DNA of 64,000 nt from Nocardia arthritidis. GTDB taxonomy: Bacteria > Actinomycetota > Actinomycetes > Mycobacteriales > Mycobacteriaceae. Positions 1 through 12,700 of this stretch are shown piece by piece. How positions within the stretch are numbered: the stretch's first letter is position 1; every line of letters begins with the position of its first letter. The notes beneath the pieces are model-generated. The model saw only the letters and a list, made by a program, of their open reading frames with translations. It searched no databases and was not told the origin of the DNA. The position numbers and the translations under genes are program-made. Location of the stretch: NCBI RefSeq assembly GCF_011801145.1, contig NZ_CP046172.1, positions 1,116,001 to 1,180,000 on the forward strand. The letters are read 5' to 3'.

Positions 1-1545
1 CAGCCGAATCTGCGCCGCGACCGAATCCTGTTGCGCGGCAACGTGTCCGTGGCGCTGGTCGAGGACGTAACGGGTGTGCCGGACGGGGTGACCGCCCTGC
101 CGCTCGCCGATGCGCTGACCGATTCGCGGCTGCCGCGCCCGCACGACACCGATCCGGACGCGGTGGCATACGTGCTGTTCACCTCGGGCTCCACCGGCGA
201 GCCCAAGGGCGTCGAGGTGAGTCACCGCGCGGCGGCGAACACCATCGACGCCATCGACACCCGCTTCGGCATCGGCGCGGACGATCGCACGATCGGGCTG
301 TCCGCGCTCGGCTTCGACCTGTCGGTGTACGACATCTTCGGCCCGCTGTCCCGCGGCGGCGCGCTGGTTTGTGTCGATACCGCGAGCGAGCGTGACGCGG
401 CGGCCTGGGCCGAGCTCATCGCCGAAGCCGGTGTCACCGTGCTGAATTGCGCGCCGGGGCTGGTCACCATGCTCGCCGATACCGCGACGCCGGACCAGCT
501 GACCACCCTGCGCCTCGTGCTAACCGGCGGCGATCGGGTGAAAACGCAACTGGCGCAGCGACTTCGGTCAACCGTGCCGGGGCTGCGCTTCGTCGGGCTC
601 GGCGGCACCACCGAAACCGCGATCCATTCGACCGTATGCGAGGTCACCGACGACTTCCCGGCCGAATGGGCCAATGTGCCATACGGTAAGCCGCTGGCCA
701 ATGTGCGGCTGCGGGTGGTCAACGAGCGCGGCGAGGACTGCCCGGATTGGGTGCCCGGCGAGCTGTGGATCGGCGGCGCGAGCGTCGCCGACGGTTACCG
801 CGGCGATCCAGAGCGCACCGCCGACCGATTCGTCGAATCGGCGGGCGTGCGCTGGTATCGCACCGGCGATCTGGCGCGCTACCTGCCCGACGGTACCGTC
901 GACTTCCTCGGCCGCGCGGATCATCAGGTGAAGATCCGCGGCTACCGGGTGGAACTCGGCGAGGTGGAATCCGCGCTCGCCGCGCTGCCCGGGGTGGACG
1001 AGGCCGTGGCACTGCGCACCGAGGCGGGCCGGTTGGCGGCCGCGGTGCGCGCGACGGCCCTCGCCGACGAGATCACCGCGGCACTGCGAAAGATGTTGCC
1101 CAGCTATATGATTCCGGACCGGCTAGAGGTGCGCGCGGATCTCCCGCTGACCGCGAACGGCAAATTGGACCGGGCCGCCATCCGCCGCGCGCTCGGCGCG
1201 GACGACCCCGCCGCCCGCGCGGCATACGTGGCGCCCGCCGATGCGGTGGAGGCGGCGGTGGAATTCATTGCCGCCCAGGTGCTCGGCGCCGAGCGGATCG
1301 GAGTCGAGACCGACTTCTTCGACGCCGGTGGCGATTCCATCCTGGCGACGCGGTTCACCGGACAGATTCGCGGCCTGCTCGCGGTATCCGATTTCGGGGT
1401 CACCGGCGTCTTCGACGGCCGCACCGTGCGCGGTATCGCCGCCGGGTTGCGCGCTACGGAGGCGAATCCGCAACGGCTGGAACAGGTTTGCCGAATTCTG
1501 CTGGAGTTGGCCGAGGTGCGGGTGCCCGAGCCCGCCCCGGTATAG
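1..1545 (+). CDS. Nonribosomal peptide synthetase, MbtB-like, 3' part (A-PCP)
   Basis: The reading frame is open from the first base, so the gene starts before the window. The visible part is most of an adenylation domain followed by a carrier domain. Core motifs include FTSGSTGEPKG and the stretch ALGFDLSVYDIFGPL, which is typical of the Cys/Ser/Thr-activating A domains that follow heterocyclisation domains in MbtB and PchE-type enzymes. YRTGDLARYLPDG and NGKLDR follow. The carrier motif FDAGGDSIL has its phosphopantetheine serine at about base 1336. The C-terminus resembles MbtB, but no thioesterase domain is fused. By family, this module would load Ser/Thr/Cys and help form the (ox)azoline next to the salicyl cap. 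It lies 37 bp before the next NRPS gene in the same orientation. The start and the N-terminal domains cannot be judged. Confidence 0.88.
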   Translation, partial: QPNLRRDRILLRGNVSVALVEDVTGVPDGVTALPLADALTDSRLPRPHDTDPDAVAYVLFTSGSTGEPKGVEVSHRAAANTIDAIDTRFGIGADDRTIGLSALGFDLSVYDIFGPLSRGGALVCVDTASERDAAAWAELIAEAGVTVLNCAPGLVTMLADTATPDQLTTLRLVLTGGDRVKTQLAQRLRSTVPGLRFVGLGGTTETAIHSTVCEVTDDFPAEWANVPYGKPLANVRLRVVNERGEDCPDWVPGELWIGGASVADGYRGDPERTADRFVESAGVRWYRTGDLARYLPDGTVDFLGRADHQVKIRGYRVELGEVESALAALPGVDEAVALRTEAGRLAAAVRATALADEITAALRKMLPSYMIPDRLEVRADLPLTANGKLDRAAIRRALGADDPAARAAYVAPADAVEAAVEFIAAQVLGAERIGVETDFFDAGGDSILATRFTGQIRGLLAVSDFGVTGVFDGRTVRGIAAGLRATEANPQRLEQVCRILLELAEVRVPEPAPV

Positions 1546-1582
1546 CCGCACTGGTTGTCGACGAAGGATTGGTTTGACGTAG

Positions 1583-4500
1583 ATGCGATCGCTGGAAGAC
1601 CTACAGGAGGCGATGCGGGTCCGGCTCGCCCAGGAGGGGCTGGACACCGCGCCCGGAGTGCCGGTGCGGCGCGACCCCACCCGCGCTGCCCTCTCGTTCG
1701 GGCAGCGCTACGTGTGGGCGCACCAGCAGATCGCGCCGGAAAGCACCGCCTACAATCTCTGCCTCGCACTGACTTTCACCGGTGAGGTGTCCGGCATCGC
1801 GCTGCGCCGCGCCTTCGACGCACTCGCCGAGCGGCACGAGGTACTGCGCACCACCTACCACAACGACGAGCAGGGCGAGCCCTACCAGCTGATACACGCC
1901 GAACTGCCGCCGCGGGTGCGCGATGTCGACCTCGCCGGGCTTGCCGAGGCGGACGCGGCACGTGAGCTCGACGAACTGGTCGCGGCGGCCGCGACGGAAA
2001 CCTTCGATCTGTCACGGGAATCCTCGATGCGGCTGACCTTCGTGCGCCGCGATCCGCACACCGTGGTCGTGGTGCTGGTGATTCAGCACATCGCATGGGA
2101 CGGTATGACGCTGCCCGCTCTTTCGCGGGATATCGAGCGGTTCTACCGTGCGGCGCTGACGGATTCGCTGCGGGTGGAACCGCTGCGCAGACAGGTCGCC
2201 GATTTCGCGGAATGGGAGCAGGATCGCTTCGCCGAGACGGACCACCATGCGGCGGAGGCATTCTGGGCCGGACAGTTCGACGGTGAGGTGCCCGAACTGC
2301 AACTGCCCTACAACCGGCGGCCCGCCACCGTCACCGAGCGCGGCACCCGGCTGGACCGGCTGCTCAGCGCCGCCGCCGACGCGAATCTGCGCGCGCTGAG
2401 CGCGAATTCGGGCGCGACGCCGTTCACCGTCTTCCTCGCCGCGTACTACGTCGCGCTGCGCCGGATGACCGGACAGTCCGAGATCGTCGTCGGCACCACG
2501 GTGGCCAATCGCGAAGAGTCCGGTATGGACCAGCTGATCGGCAACCTCAGCAATATGCTGCCGCTGCGGTTCACCGCGGGCGCGCCGACCTTCGGCGCGC
2601 TGATCGAGCAGGTGCGCTCGGTGACCGCTGCGGCCTTCCGGCACAAGCATTTTCCGCAGGAGATGCTGGTTCGTGCGGTGAACCGGGCGACGGGCAATGT
2701 CGGCTCACGCCTGTTCGACACCATGGTGCTGTTCCTGCACCAGCAGATCGACGGACCGCGGCTGCCCGGTGCGACCACCAGCTGGCAGCTGGCCGACCAC
2801 GGGGCCGCGCTGTTGCCAATCGCGGTCGAGGCGTTCATGCACGCCGACCGGGTCGACGTCCAGATCACTTACCGCACGGACCTTTTCGATGCGTCGACAA
2901 TCGAGCGACTGCACGACTACATCGATCGCACGCTGGCCGACGCCACCGCGGACACGCCGCTGGACCGGCTGCTCGTGCTCTCGCCCGCCGACCGAGCCGC
3001 GGTGGAAACCTGGTCGCGGGGCGGCGTCGTGCCGATCGAACGTCCGACGGTCGACGCGATGATCCGGCATTCGGCCATCACCTACCCGGACCGGATTGCC
3101 GTGGTATTCGGTGACATCGAGCTCACCTATGCCGAATTCGATTCGCGGGTCAATGGACTCGCGCGATTGCTGATCGAACGCGGTGTGCGGGTCGGCGATC
3201 GGGTCGGCGTATACGCCGAGCGCAGCGAACGGCTGCCGGTGGTATTCGCCGCGGTACTGCGGGCGGGCGCGGTTTATGTGCCCATCGATCCGAGCTACCC
3301 GGCCGATCGCATCGAATATCTGCTCGGCGATGCCGAATCCACCGTTGTGGTCGTATCCACCTCCGGCGGGTATCCGCATGCTACGCCGGTGCTCGACCTC
3401 GACGATCCGGCCGTGACGGAACAGCTTGCCCGACACGATGATTCGTCGCTGCGACCGGACGAGCTCACCCGCCCGATCCACCCACTCGACGCTGCCTACC
3501 TGCTGTACACCTCGGGCACGACGGGCAGGCCCAAGGGCGTGGTGATCAACCACCGGGCGGTGGCCAACCACGTCCAGTGGATGCGCGACTACCTCGGGTT
3601 CGGCGTCGAGCGCATTCTGCAGAAGGCGCCGATCGGCTTCGACGTCTCGGTATTCGAACTGGTGAACGCGCTGTGCACCGGTTCGGCGACGGTGCTGCCG
3701 CCGCCGGACTGGTGGCAGGCCGACGTGGAGGCGCTGGCCGGAATCATCCACCGCCACCGCATCACCCAGATCTCGCTGGTGCCGAGCGTGGTCCGCGCCT
3801 TCCTCGACGCCAACCCGGATCCGGATCGGCTGCGCTCCATGCGATTCGTCTATCTCGGCGGCGAGGCGGTACCGCCGCCGCTGGTCGAGGAGGCGAGCCG
3901 GGTCTTCGGTGGAACGGTGCTCGGACTGTATGGCCCGACCGAGGCGGCCATGGACCTCACCCACGAGGATTTCGCGGGCGCACTGGCCCGGCCGGCGGAG
4001 TTCCGGTCGGCATTGATCGGTCTGCCCGAATGGAATTCGTCGGTCTACGTGCTGGACGAGCGGCTGCGTCAGGTGCCGCCCGGCGTCACCGGCGAGTTGT
4101 ATCTCGGCGGCGTGCAGTTGGCCCAGGGCTACCACCGCAGGCGGGGCCTGAGCGCGGCCGCCTTCGTCGCGTGCCCGTTCGCCGACGAGCCGGGCGCGCG
4201 GATGTACCGCACCGGCGATATCGTGCGCTGGCATCCCAGCGGCAGCCTGGAATACCTGGGCCGGGCCGACGATCAGGTCAAGATCCGCGGCCACCGCATC
4301 GAACTCGGTGAGGTCGGCTCGGTGCTGCGCCAGGTGGACGGCATCGCGGCGGCCGCTGCCGTCGCCGTCCGGCGCGCCGGGGGCGCGGCATTGGTCGCCT
4401 ACTATGTGCCCGAACCGGATTCGCCGCTGGTCACCGGCGCCGAGGACGCGAACGCCGAGACGATCCGGCGGCAGTTGGCCGATCGGCTGCCCGACTACAT

Positions 4501-7500
4501 GATCCCGGCCGCGCTGGTGCGGCTGGCCGAGTTGCCGTTGACCGCCAACGGCAAACTCGACCGCAAAGCGCTGCCGGTGCCGGATCTGAACGACACCGGC
4601 CGCGGTCGCGCGCTCCGCGCCTCGGCGGAACACGCTGTGGCCGAGGTGATCCGGCAGGTGCTCGGCTTGCCCGCGACCACCGAATTGGCTGCCGACGACG
4701 ACTTCCTGGCGCTCGGCGGCGATTCCATCAGCGCCATCCGTATGGCGTCCGGGCTGAAGAAGCGCGGGCTGCTCATCACCACCAGCGCGCTATTCGAGGC
4801 GCGCACCATCTCGGCCATCGCCGCGGCCACCGCACCGGCCGATACCGAGGCGGCCGTGATCGCGGAGGTGGGTGACGGCACCGGCTGGATTCCGCTGAAC
4901 CCGATTGCGGCGCAGCTGGTCACGGGGAATGCGGACTACTCCGCGTACAGCCAGGCCACCGCGGTGGTGACGCCGGCCGAGAGCTCGTTCGACCGGCTGG
5001 AGACGATGGTCGAAGAGATCGTCGACCGGCATCCGCTGCTGCGCGCCCGGATCGCCCGTGACCCGGATGGCGCGCTCGCGTACTACGTGCCGACCGCGGA
5101 CGAGCCGTTCGACTATCCGGCGCTGGTCGAGATCGAAATCGACCGTGCCGCATGGGATAAAACCGCGGCCGCGACATTGAGCGCACAGGTGTGTGAACTC
5201 AGCGCGGCGCTGGATCCGGCGGCCGGACGCATGGTGGGCGCGGCGTGGGTGCGCACCGACGATCACGCATTCGGTCGGCTGCTGCTGGTGCTGCATCACC
5301 TGGTGGTGGACGGGGTCTCGTGGCGGATCATCAACGATGACCTGCGCCAGCTGTGGGCGAACGAGACGTATTCGACCGCGGGACAGGGCACTTCGGTGCA
5401 GGCCTGGAATACGGAGCTGCTGCGCCACGCCGGGTCCGAGGTCATGGCGGCCGAACTCCCGTTCTGGATTCGCGCCGCCGAATGCCCGGACCCGCCGCTC
5501 GGCGCCCGCGCCTTCGATCCGGCCGTCGACACCGTCGCGACCGTCGCCGAGATCACCGCAGAGCTCGGCGCCGTCGAGACCGGGTACCTGATGACCACCG
5601 CGGCCCAGCTGTTCGGCTGCGACTTCCTCGACATCCAGGTGGCCGCGCTGGCCGTTGCCGTTCGTCGGTATCGCGCGGCGCACGGCACCGACACCGAGGC
5701 CGTCGCGCTCACCATGGAACGGCACGGCCGTGTCGAAAACCTCTTCGCCGGTGTGGATCTCGCCAACACGGTCGGCTGGTTCACCACCGCGTACCCGGTA
5801 GCGCTCACGGTCGGGGCCGAGCCGGATATGGTCGGCGCGGTCAAGGCGGTGAAGGAGCAGTTGCTCGCCGTGCCGGACTCCGGCATCGGCTGGGGTCTGC
5901 TGCGCAGGCTGCACCCGGAGGCCCGGAATACCTTGGCGCGGTACGGTGCACCGCAGCTGAGCTTCAATTACATGGGCCGGTTCGCCGCGCCCACCGCCGC
6001 CGGTCCGGTCGAGGATTGGTCCGCCGCACCGGAATTCGGGTACCTCGGCGGCAACGCGAACGACACCATGTCCGCGCCCGCGCTGTTGGATATCAACACC
6101 GTGACGCTCACCGACGGTGACGAGCCCGTGCTGCGCGCGTCGTTCCGCTACCCGTCCGGCGCGATCGGCGAAGGCGCGGTACGCGAACTCGCCGAGCTGT
6201 GGGTGTCCGGACTGCGCGAGCTGGCGGATGCGTTGCGGGCCGATCCGATTCGGCGGCTCACGCCGAGCGATGTGCTCGCCACCGGCGTCACCCAGTCCGA
6301 TCTGGATCGGTGGCTGGCGAAATACGGTTCCTTCCAAGACGTGTACCCGCTCGCGCCGATGCAGGCCGGCCTGTACTACACCGCGCTGAGCACCGCGGGC
6401 CGCGACCTGTACACGGTGCAGACGATGATCACCGTCCGCGGCGAACTCGATATGCCGAGGCTGCGCCGTTCGCTGGACACCGTGCTGAACCGGTACCCGA
6501 ATCTGCGTGTGGTGGTTTCGGTTTCGCATAGCGGGCAGCCGTACGGCATCGTCACCGACCACGTTCCGATCCCGGTCGCCGAGCTCGACTACACCGCGGC
6601 CGCGGATCCGAAAGCGAAGGTGCGAGCCTATTTCGACACCGATCTGGCCGAACCGTTCGACCTTTCCGTCGGCCCGCTGATCCGCGCCGTGGTGATCCAC
6701 CTGCCCGGCGGTGAACACCTGCTGATGCTCACCCTGCACCACATCCTGACCGACGGCTGGTCGGGTCAGCTGTTGCCGCGGGAGATCTTTGCCGACTACT
6801 TCAGCGACGGCGCCGCCGAACCACTCGGCAAGCCGGACACTTTCGCCCGCTTCCTCACCCACCTCGAACGCGGGGCCGCGGCGACCGAGGCGGCGTGGCA
6901 GGGTTATCTGAGCCGAGCCGAGCCGTGCGTCGTCGCGCCGAATCGGGTGCCAGGCGCGGGCGGCGTACCAGCGGCACGGGACTTCACCGTCGACCCCGCG
7001 GTGGTCGAGCGGCTGACCGGGCTGGCCGCCGAACTCGGCACCACCTTCAGCATGATCTGCCAGCTGGCGTGGGCGAGCGTGCTGCGGTGCGTCACCGGGA
7101 ACGATTCGGTGGTGTTCGGCGAGGTGGTTTCCGGCAGGCCCGCCGACCTGGACGATGTCGACACCGCCATCGGCTGCTTCGTGAACACCATCCCGGTGGT
7201 CGTCGAGCTGGATCCGGCCGCCAGCTGGCGGGCGAAACTGGCCGAGGCGCAACGCATCCGGTTGGATCTGCTGGAACACCACCAGTTCCGGCTCACCTCG
7301 GCGCTGCGGGCCGCGGGCGCGCGCAAGTTGTTCGACAGCATGTTCGTGCTTCAGTCGTACCCGCCGGGGCGCGACGAACTCGCGCGGCTGCTCACCGACG
7401 GCGGCCTGGACCTGGTCTCCTTCGAGGGCGGCGGTGCCACCGACAATGCCCTGCTGCTCATGGTTTTCCCGGCCAATTCGCTGCTGCCGGGCGCCGGGAC

Positions 7501-7681
7501 GCGGGTGATGATCTTCTACGCCGAGGACGCGTTCGACGCGGGCGAGGCCGAGATCGTCGAAACCGCCTTCCGAAATGCACTGCACCGCATCGCCGCCGAC
7601 CCCGATGCGGCGATCGGCGCGGCGCCGGTGCTGACCGACGACGACATGGCGGCGCTGCTGATGCGGCGAATGTGGCAGTGA
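1583..7681 (+). CDS. NRPS with C-A-PCP-E-C architecture (siderophore terminal module)
   Basis: A 2032-residue synthetase. The order is condensation (about 25-450, with QHIAWDG at 168-174 in place of the usual HHxxxDG), adenylation (about 480-985, [13 protein letters not shown]), carrier (LGGDSIS, Ser1048), epimerisation (about 1110-1540, HHLVVDG at His1239 plus the diagnostic LSFNYMGRF), and a second condensation domain (about 1570-2020, HHILTDG at His1720). No A, PCP or TE domain follows the last C domain. In mycobactin/nocobactin pathways the last NRPS adds N-hydroxylysine and releases it as a caprolactam, so the C-terminal C domain may be the cyclising release domain; that is inference. 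The first C motif has Gln instead of the first His, but the second, catalytic His is present. It shares an operon with the flanking genes. Confidence 0.92.
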   Translation: MRSLEDLQEAMRVRLAQEGLDTAPGVPVRRDPTRAALSFGQRYVWAHQQIAPESTAYNLCLALTFTGEVSGIALRRAFDALAERHEVLRTTYHNDEQGEPYQLIHAELPPRVRDVDLAGLAEADAARELDELVAAAATETFDLSRESSMRLTFVRRDPHTVVVVLVIQHIAWDGMTLPALSRDIERFYRAALTDSLRVEPLRRQVADFAEWEQDRFAETDHHAAEAFWAGQFDGEVPELQLPYNRRPATVTERGTRLDRLLSAAADANLRALSANSGATPFTVFLAAYYVALRRMTGQSEIVVGTTVANREESGMDQLIGNLSNMLPLRFTAGAPTFGALIEQVRSVTAAAFRHKHFPQEMLVRAVNRATGNVGSRLFDTMVLFLHQQIDGPRLPGATTSWQLADHGAALLPIAVEAFMHADRVDVQITYRTDLFDASTIERLHDYIDRTLADATADTPLDRLLVLSPADRAAVETWSRGGVVPIERPTVDAMIRHSAITYPDRIAVVFGDIELTYAEFDSRVNGLARLLIERGVRVGDRVGVYAERSERLPVVFAAVLRAGAVYVPIDPSYPADRIEYLLGDAESTVVVVSTSGGYPHATPVLDLDDPAVTEQLARHDDSSLRPDELTRPIHPLDAAYLLYTSGTTGRPKGVVINHRAVANHVQWMRDYLGFGVERILQKAPIGFDVSVFELVNALCTGSATVLPPPDWWQADVEALAGIIHRHRITQISLVPSVVRAFLDANPDPDRLRSMRFVYLGGEAVPPPLVEEASRVFGGTVLGLYGPTEAAMDLTHEDFAGALARPAEFRSALIGLPEWNSSVYVLDERLRQVPPGVTGELYLGGVQLAQGYHRRRGLSAAAFVACPFADEPGARMYRTGDIVRWHPSGSLEYLGRADDQVKIRGHRIELGEVGSVLRQVDGIAAAAAVAVRRAGGAALVAYYVPEPDSPLVTGAEDANAETIRRQLADRLPDYMIPAALVRLAELPLTANGKLDRKALPVPDLNDTGRGRALRASAEHAVAEVIRQVLGLPATTELAADDDFLALGGDSISAIRMASGLKKRGLLITTSALFEARTISAIAAATAPADTEAAVIAEVGDGTGWIPLNPIAAQLVTGNADYSAYSQATAVVTPAESSFDRLETMVEEIVDRHPLLRARIARDPDGALAYYVPTADEPFDYPALVEIEIDRAAWDKTAAATLSAQVCELSAALDPAAGRMVGAAWVRTDDHAFGRLLLVLHHLVVDGVSWRIINDDLRQLWANETYSTAGQGTSVQAWNTELLRHAGSEVMAAELPFWIRAAECPDPPLGARAFDPAVDTVATVAEITAELGAVETGYLMTTAAQLFGCDFLDIQVAALAVAVRRYRAAHGTDTEAVALTMERHGRVENLFAGVDLANTVGWFTTAYPVALTVGAEPDMVGAVKAVKEQLLAVPDSGIGWGLLRRLHPEARNTLARYGAPQLSFNYMGRFAAPTAAGPVEDWSAAPEFGYLGGNANDTMSAPALLDINTVTLTDGDEPVLRASFRYPSGAIGEGAVRELAELWVSGLRELADALRADPIRRLTPSDVLATGVTQSDLDRWLAKYGSFQDVYPLAPMQAGLYYTALSTAGRDLYTVQTMITVRGELDMPRLRRSLDTVLNRYPNLRVVVSVSHSGQPYGIVTDHVPIPVAELDYTAAADPKAKVRAYFDTDLAEPFDLSVGPLIRAVVIHLPGGEHLLMLTLHHILTDGWSGQLLPREIFADYFSDGAAEPLGKPDTFARFLTHLERGAAATEAAWQGYLSRAEPCVVAPNRVPGAGGVPAARDFTVDPAVVERLTGLAAELGTTFSMICQLAWASVLRCVTGNDSVVFGEVVSGRPADLDDVDTAIGCFVNTIPVVVELDPAASWRAKLAEAQRIRLDLLEHHQFRLTSALRAAGARKLFDSMFVLQSYPPGRDELARLLTDGGLDLVSFEGGGATDNALLLMVFPANSLLPGAGTRVMIFYAEDAFDAGEAEIVETAFRNALHRIAADPDAAIGAAPVLTDDDMAALLMRRMWQ

Positions 7682-7704
7682 CGCAAGGCGATCTAGGAGA
7701 AATC

Positions 7705-8460
7705 GTGCAAACACCAGGTTGGCTCAGGAAGTTCCACCGTCCACGTGCCGAGGATCCGGCGCCGCTGCTCATCTTCCCGCACGCCGGCGGTGGCGCGTCG
7801 ATCTACCGTCCGTTCTCCAAGGTGCTGAGCGAGCGGTTCGACGTCACCCTGTTCCAGTATCCGGGCCGTCAGGATCGGGCGCACGAACCCGCGCTGGGTA
7901 CGCTGCCCGAGATCGCGGCGGGCGCCTTCGCCGAATTCCGCTCATCGTCCCTCGATAGTGGTGCGCCCCTTACGCTTTTCGGGCACAGCATGGGTGCGCT
8001 CGTCGCCTTCGAATTCGCCAGGCTGGCCGAGGCCGCCGGGCTCCCGATCCGGCTGCTCGCGGTATCCGGGGCGGTCGCGCCCTGGCTGGTGGCAGACCTG
8101 CCGCCGCATCCCACCGAGGACGAGCAGCTGCTCGATCACCTCGTCGGGCTCAACGGAACCGGTGCCGATGTGCTGACGAACCGGGAGCTGATGCGGATGA
8201 CCCTGCCGGTGCTGAAGGCCGACTACCGCGCCTTCGATGCCTACGCCTGCGGGCAGGATGTGCTGCTGCGCACCGATATCCACGCCATGGGCGGTAGCGA
8301 CGACGAGCACGTCACGATGGGCGACCTGTACGAGTGGCAGCGGCATACGGATCGTGAGTTGGCCGTGACGCTGTTCGACGGCGGCCACTTCTACCTGCAC
8401 GACCATGTCGCGGACATCGCCGAACTGCTCTCGGCCGAACCGGTTTCGGTGCGCCGATGA
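7705..8460 (+). CDS. Type II thioesterase (MbtT/GrsT-like)
   Basis: A 251-residue alpha/beta hydrolase of the type II thioesterase family, which removes misprimed or stalled acyl groups from NRPS/PKS carrier domains. FPHAGGGASIY near the N-terminus and GHSMGAL with nucleophile Ser95 are diagnostic, and GGHFYLHDH supplies the catalytic His at about 228. I chose GTG at 7705 because AGGAG lies five bases upstream (7695-7699). An alternative in-frame GTG at 7678 would overlap the stop of the preceding NRPS and add nine residues. The gene overlaps the next one by ATGA, implying translational coupling and a housekeeping role for this assembly line. Confidence 0.9.
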   Translation: MQTPGWLRKFHRPRAEDPAPLLIFPHAGGGASIYRPFSKVLSERFDVTLFQYPGRQDRAHEPALGTLPEIAAGAFAEFRSSSLDSGAPLTLFGHSMGALVAFEFARLAEAAGLPIRLLAVSGAVAPWLVADLPPHPTEDEQLLDHLVGLNGTGADVLTNRELMRMTLPVLKADYRAFDAYACGQDVLLRTDIHAMGGSDDEHVTMGDLYEWQRHTDRELAVTLFDGGHFYLHDHVADIAELLSAEPVSVRR

Positions 8461-9761
8461 GTGCGTACGACATTGCCGACCCGATAGTCATCGCGGGCAT
8501 GGCGGTCGAGGCGCCCGGCGGTGTGCACACCCTGGCCGACTACTGGGCGGCGATCGCCGAATCCCGCGATCTGATCGGGCCGTTCCCGCGCGATCGCGGC
8601 TGGCCGATCGATGAGATCCTTTCGCTCGGTGCGCGGGAGGGCTGGCGGCATGTGTCGAACGCCGGTGGGTTCCTCACCGAGGCAACGGAATTCGATCCCG
8701 CCCTATTCGGTATCACGCCACGCGAGGCCGTCGCGATGGATCCGCAGCAGCGGGTGGCGCTGCGCGTGGCGTGGCGTGCGCTGGAGAACACGGGCATCAA
8801 TCCCCGTGAGCTGGCCGGAGCGGAGGTCGGCTGCTACTTCGGCGCGTCGTATACCGAATACGGTCCGCACGCCGCCGCGGTGAACGAGTACACCGGCTAC
8901 CGGGTGACCGGTACCGCGCTCGGCGCGGTGGCCGGGCGGATCTCGCACTGTTTCGGCCTGATCGGGCCGTCGATGACGGTGGATACCGCGTGCGCGTCAT
9001 CGATCTCGGCGGTGCACCTGGCCGCCGCGGCGATCCGGGCGGGCGAGTGTGATTGGGCATTGGCCGGTGGCGTGTGCGTGATGGGTTCGCCCGCGGCGTT
9101 TTTCGAATTCTCGAAGAACAACGCGCTGTCCATCGACGGTCAGTGCAAGCCGTATTCGGCCGACGCGACCGGAACACTCTGGGGCGAGGGTGCCGGAGTC
9201 GTTGTGCTGGAACGGGAATCACGCGCCGAACGGCTCGGCCATCGGGTATACGGCCGGGTACTCGCGACGCGGGTGAATCACAACGGCAAGGGTGCGCCGA
9301 TCGCGGTGCCGAGCAAAGCCGCACAGGTGCGCCTCATCCGGGCGACCGTCGCGGCGGCGGGTATCGAACCCGAGCTGGTCGGTCTGATCGAGGGGCACGG
9401 CACCGGCACCACGGTCGGCGATCCGCTGGAATTGGCTGCCCTGCAAGAGGTTTACTCCGCAGGGCGGCTCGGCTCGGTCAAATCGAATCTCGGGCACGCG
9501 CAGGCCGCATCAGGTCTGCTCGGCCTGATCAAGGTACTGCTGAGCGGTCTGCACGGCCGGATACCGCCGACCAGATTCGCCGACAACCCGACCAGCGCGG
9601 TCGACTGGGCGACCTCCGGCCTGCGCCTGGCCGCGAGGCCGGATGACTGGGCGCCGATCGACGGCGTCCGGTACGCGGCCGTGTCCTCCTTCGGCGTCTC
9701 GGGCACCAACGCACACGCGGTGCTCGCCATGCCGGTACTGGAAGAGGAACTCCATGTCTAG
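8457..9761 (+). CDS. mbtC: Stand-alone beta-ketoacyl synthase, MbtC-like PKS
   Basis: A 434-residue discrete ketosynthase, close to the length of mycobactin MbtC. The catalytic triad is visible: DTACASS (Cys179), EGHGTGTT (His314) and NLGHAQAASG (His347). It ends soon after the thiolase fold with GTNAHA, so it has no acyltransferase or carrier domain of its own. By analogy with MbtC/MbtD (nocobactin NbtB/NbtC) it would condense a malonyl unit supplied by the next gene product with the growing chain, extending the peptide by a ketide unit. It overlaps the upstream thioesterase by ATGA and the downstream PKS by eight bases, so the three are probably translated together. Confidence 0.9.
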   Translation: MSAYDIADPIVIAGMAVEAPGGVHTLADYWAAIAESRDLIGPFPRDRGWPIDEILSLGAREGWRHVSNAGGFLTEATEFDPALFGITPREAVAMDPQQRVALRVAWRALENTGINPRELAGAEVGCYFGASYTEYGPHAAAVNEYTGYRVTGTALGAVAGRISHCFGLIGPSMTVDTACASSISAVHLAAAAIRAGECDWALAGGVCVMGSPAAFFEFSKNNALSIDGQCKPYSADATGTLWGEGAGVVVLERESRAERLGHRVYGRVLATRVNHNGKGAPIAVPSKAAQVRLIRATVAAAGIEPELVGLIEGHGTGTTVGDPLELAALQEVYSAGRLGSVKSNLGHAQAASGLLGLIKVLLSGLHGRIPPTRFADNPTSAVDWATSGLRLAARPDDWAPIDGVRYAAVSSFGVSGTNAHAVLAMPVLEEELHV

Positions 9762-12700
9762 TTATCTGCTGCCCGATGGGCGCGTGCCGGTCCTGGTGTG
9801 CTCGGATACCGACGATGCGCTGCGCCGCGAGGCCGCCGCGCTGCTGGCCTATCTCGAATCCCGGCCCGGCCTCACACCGGATGCGGTGGCGGACATGATC
9901 TTCCGCACCCGCACGGCGTGCCGTCACCGCGCGCTGGTGCTGGCATCCGACCGGGCCGAGCTGTGCGCCGCGCTGGCCGCGGTGGTGTCGGGCGCGGCGC
10001 ATCCCGCGGTGGTGCGCACCGCGAAATCCGCGACGGCCCGCAAGATCGGCTACGTATTCCCCGGCCAGGGCAGTCAGCGGCCCGGCATGGGACGGCCGTA
10101 TTACGAGCATTCGCCGGTATTCCGGGCGGCGGTCGACGAATGCGAGGCGGAATTCCAACGGCTGTACCGGATTTCGCCGCTCGCCTACCTGCTCGACGAC
10201 GGCGGTATGGCCGACGACGTCCGCATCGTGCAGCCCGCGCTTTTCATGCAGATGATCGGGCTCGCGGCGATGTGGCGCGCGGCGGGGGTCGCGCCCGCCG
10301 TCACGGTCGGCCACAGCCAGGGCGAGATCGCCGCCGCATGCGTCTCGGGGCTGATCTCGCTGGCCGACGGCATCCGAGTCGTCACGTTGCGCGCCAACCT
10401 GGTCGACGAGCTGGCCAACGAGCGCGGCTTCTCCGGTGTCTATTCGATGGCCGTCGTCGGCGTCGATCGCGAGGAGTGCGAGCGGCTGCTGGCCCGCAAT
10501 TCGGGCTGGGCCGAACTTTCGGTGGTGAACTCCGCGCATATCCTCGCCATCTCCGGCGAGCGGGAAATGGTCGCCGACGTGGTCGCCACGTTGAACGCGG
10601 ACGGCAAGTTCGCCAAGGAAATTCGCGTCTCCTACCCGGCGCACACCTCCTACGTCAGCAAATATCGCACCGAATTCTGCGAAAGCCTGACCGACAAGCT
10701 GGATAGCCCGGTCTTCGCCGCCACCGAAATCGACTGCCTCGGCGGCACCCTCGGCGATGCCATCACCCCGGATCTACCGGTGGGCGACTACTGGTACTGG
10801 AATCTCCGGAACAAGGTCCGCTTCGATCAGGCCATCGCAGCGGCCGCGGCGCGCGGCGTCGACACCTTCGTCGAAATCGCCGATCACCCAACACTTTTGC
10901 TGGCGGTGCAGGAGAACCTGGCCACGCTGGCCCCACCCCGCGACTACCACGCCATCGCGACCGCGCGCCGCACCGCGGAAACCCTCGGCGAATTCACCCG
11001 CAACCTGGCGACCGTCGCGGTCAACGACCTGAACTATCCGTGGCAGACGCTGCGGCACAAGACCGCCGACGACCGGCCCCGGTTGCCGCTGCTCGACTTC
11101 CCGAACACCCAGATGAATTCGAAGACGCTATGGGCGCCGTTCGAATATCGGCAGCAGCATGACGAGGTTGCCGCTGCCACAACGGAATTCGCGAAACCCG
11201 AGCGGTTGGTCGAACAGTGGATCCGGCTGGATCGGCGCAGCCTGGTCCGCCCACGGACCATCGCCATCGTCGATCCGAGCGGCGCGAATACCGAACTCGC
11301 CGAAGCGATTCGCGCCGTCGCCCCGCGTCACGGCGCGAAGCTCGACGGCACGCCGGATACGGCCGTGATACTGCTGCCCCGCCGCTGCGACGCTGATATC
11401 GAGGCCGCGGTGGCCGAGCTCGCCGAATTCCTCGGCGACCGTTCGTGGCTGCCGGAACTCGACGGAATCGGCGACGTGTGGCTGGTGACCGGCGGTAGCG
11501 AGCAGGTGGACCCCGACGATGTCGTCGATACGTGGCAGGCGGCGGCGCAAGCCGGATTCCGCGCGCTGGCCGTCGAGCGACCGGGCACGGCGTTCCGGCA
11601 CCTGGATCTGCCCGCAGGCGGGCCGATCGTCGACTCGGCCAAGGCGCTCGTCGGCGCGATTCACATTGCCGCGGAACCGGAGATCGCCTGCCGCGCGGGC
11701 GGCGTATACGTCAAGCGCCTGATCGCCACCGACGAGGCCGCCGGGCGGCCGCTGCGCGCCGCCGACCTGGGCGAGGTGCTGGTGATCGGCGGCACCGGCA
11801 AGCTCGGCGTCGAGTTCTGTGAATACTTCGCCCGTCGCGGCGCCGGGCGGATCACGCTGGTGAGCCGGTCCGGGGGCGATGCGGACGCGGTCCGGCGGAT
11901 CGAGCGGATTCGCGGCGCCGCGACCGAGATCGCGATTCGGACCTGCGATATCACCGATGAGGAGCAGGTACGCGCGCTCGGCGCGGAATTCCGGGCGCGT
12001 CCGGCCGATCTGATCGTGCACGCCGCGGTCGACTATGTCGCGGCGGCCGAGGACGGCGCCGCCGCGGTGCGGGCCGCCGCCGCGCCGAAGATCCTCGGCA
12101 TCGACCGAGTGATCCGGCACGTGCCGCTGTCGAATGATGGACGTGTGGTGCTCTGCTCGTCGTTGACCGCGACGGTCGGCGGGCGCGGCAATCTGATCTA
12201 CGGTGCGCTGAACCGGATGCTCGACGCGATGGCGAGCGGGTGGCGCGCGCGGGGGATCGCCTGTACCTCGGTGCAGTGGGGTCTGTGGCCCGCGGTCGGC
12301 CACGGACGCGAGGAGGCGCTCGCCCGCACCGACGGCACCGGGCTGTCGGCGATGGATCCCGCGGCCGCGATCGAACTCGGCCTGACCACGCACGCCGCGA
12401 ATCGCCTTGTCGCGGCGGCCGATTGGCCGACTGTTCGCGCGGTGACCGAATTCATCGGACTGGCACCGCTTTTCGAACGTCTGGCGGATAAGGCGCCGCG
12501 CCCGGACCCGTCGCCGGTACCGGCTGCCGCCGCAGCGACGCCGACGCGAAATATCGCCGAAAACACGGCCGACCGAGTGCGTTTCGCGCTGTGTGAGGTG
12601 ATGGGTATGGACGCCGATGCGACGATCGACGGGTCGACACCGCTGGTCGCGCTGGGGCTGGATTCCCTCCAGGCCCTGGATCTGCGCAAGCGAATCGAGG

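Noticed and set aside
4790..7714. 974-residue open frame antisense to the NRPS
   Set aside because: Arg/Gly/His-rich composition typical of antisense frames in GC-rich genes; the sense frame has clear NRPS motifs.
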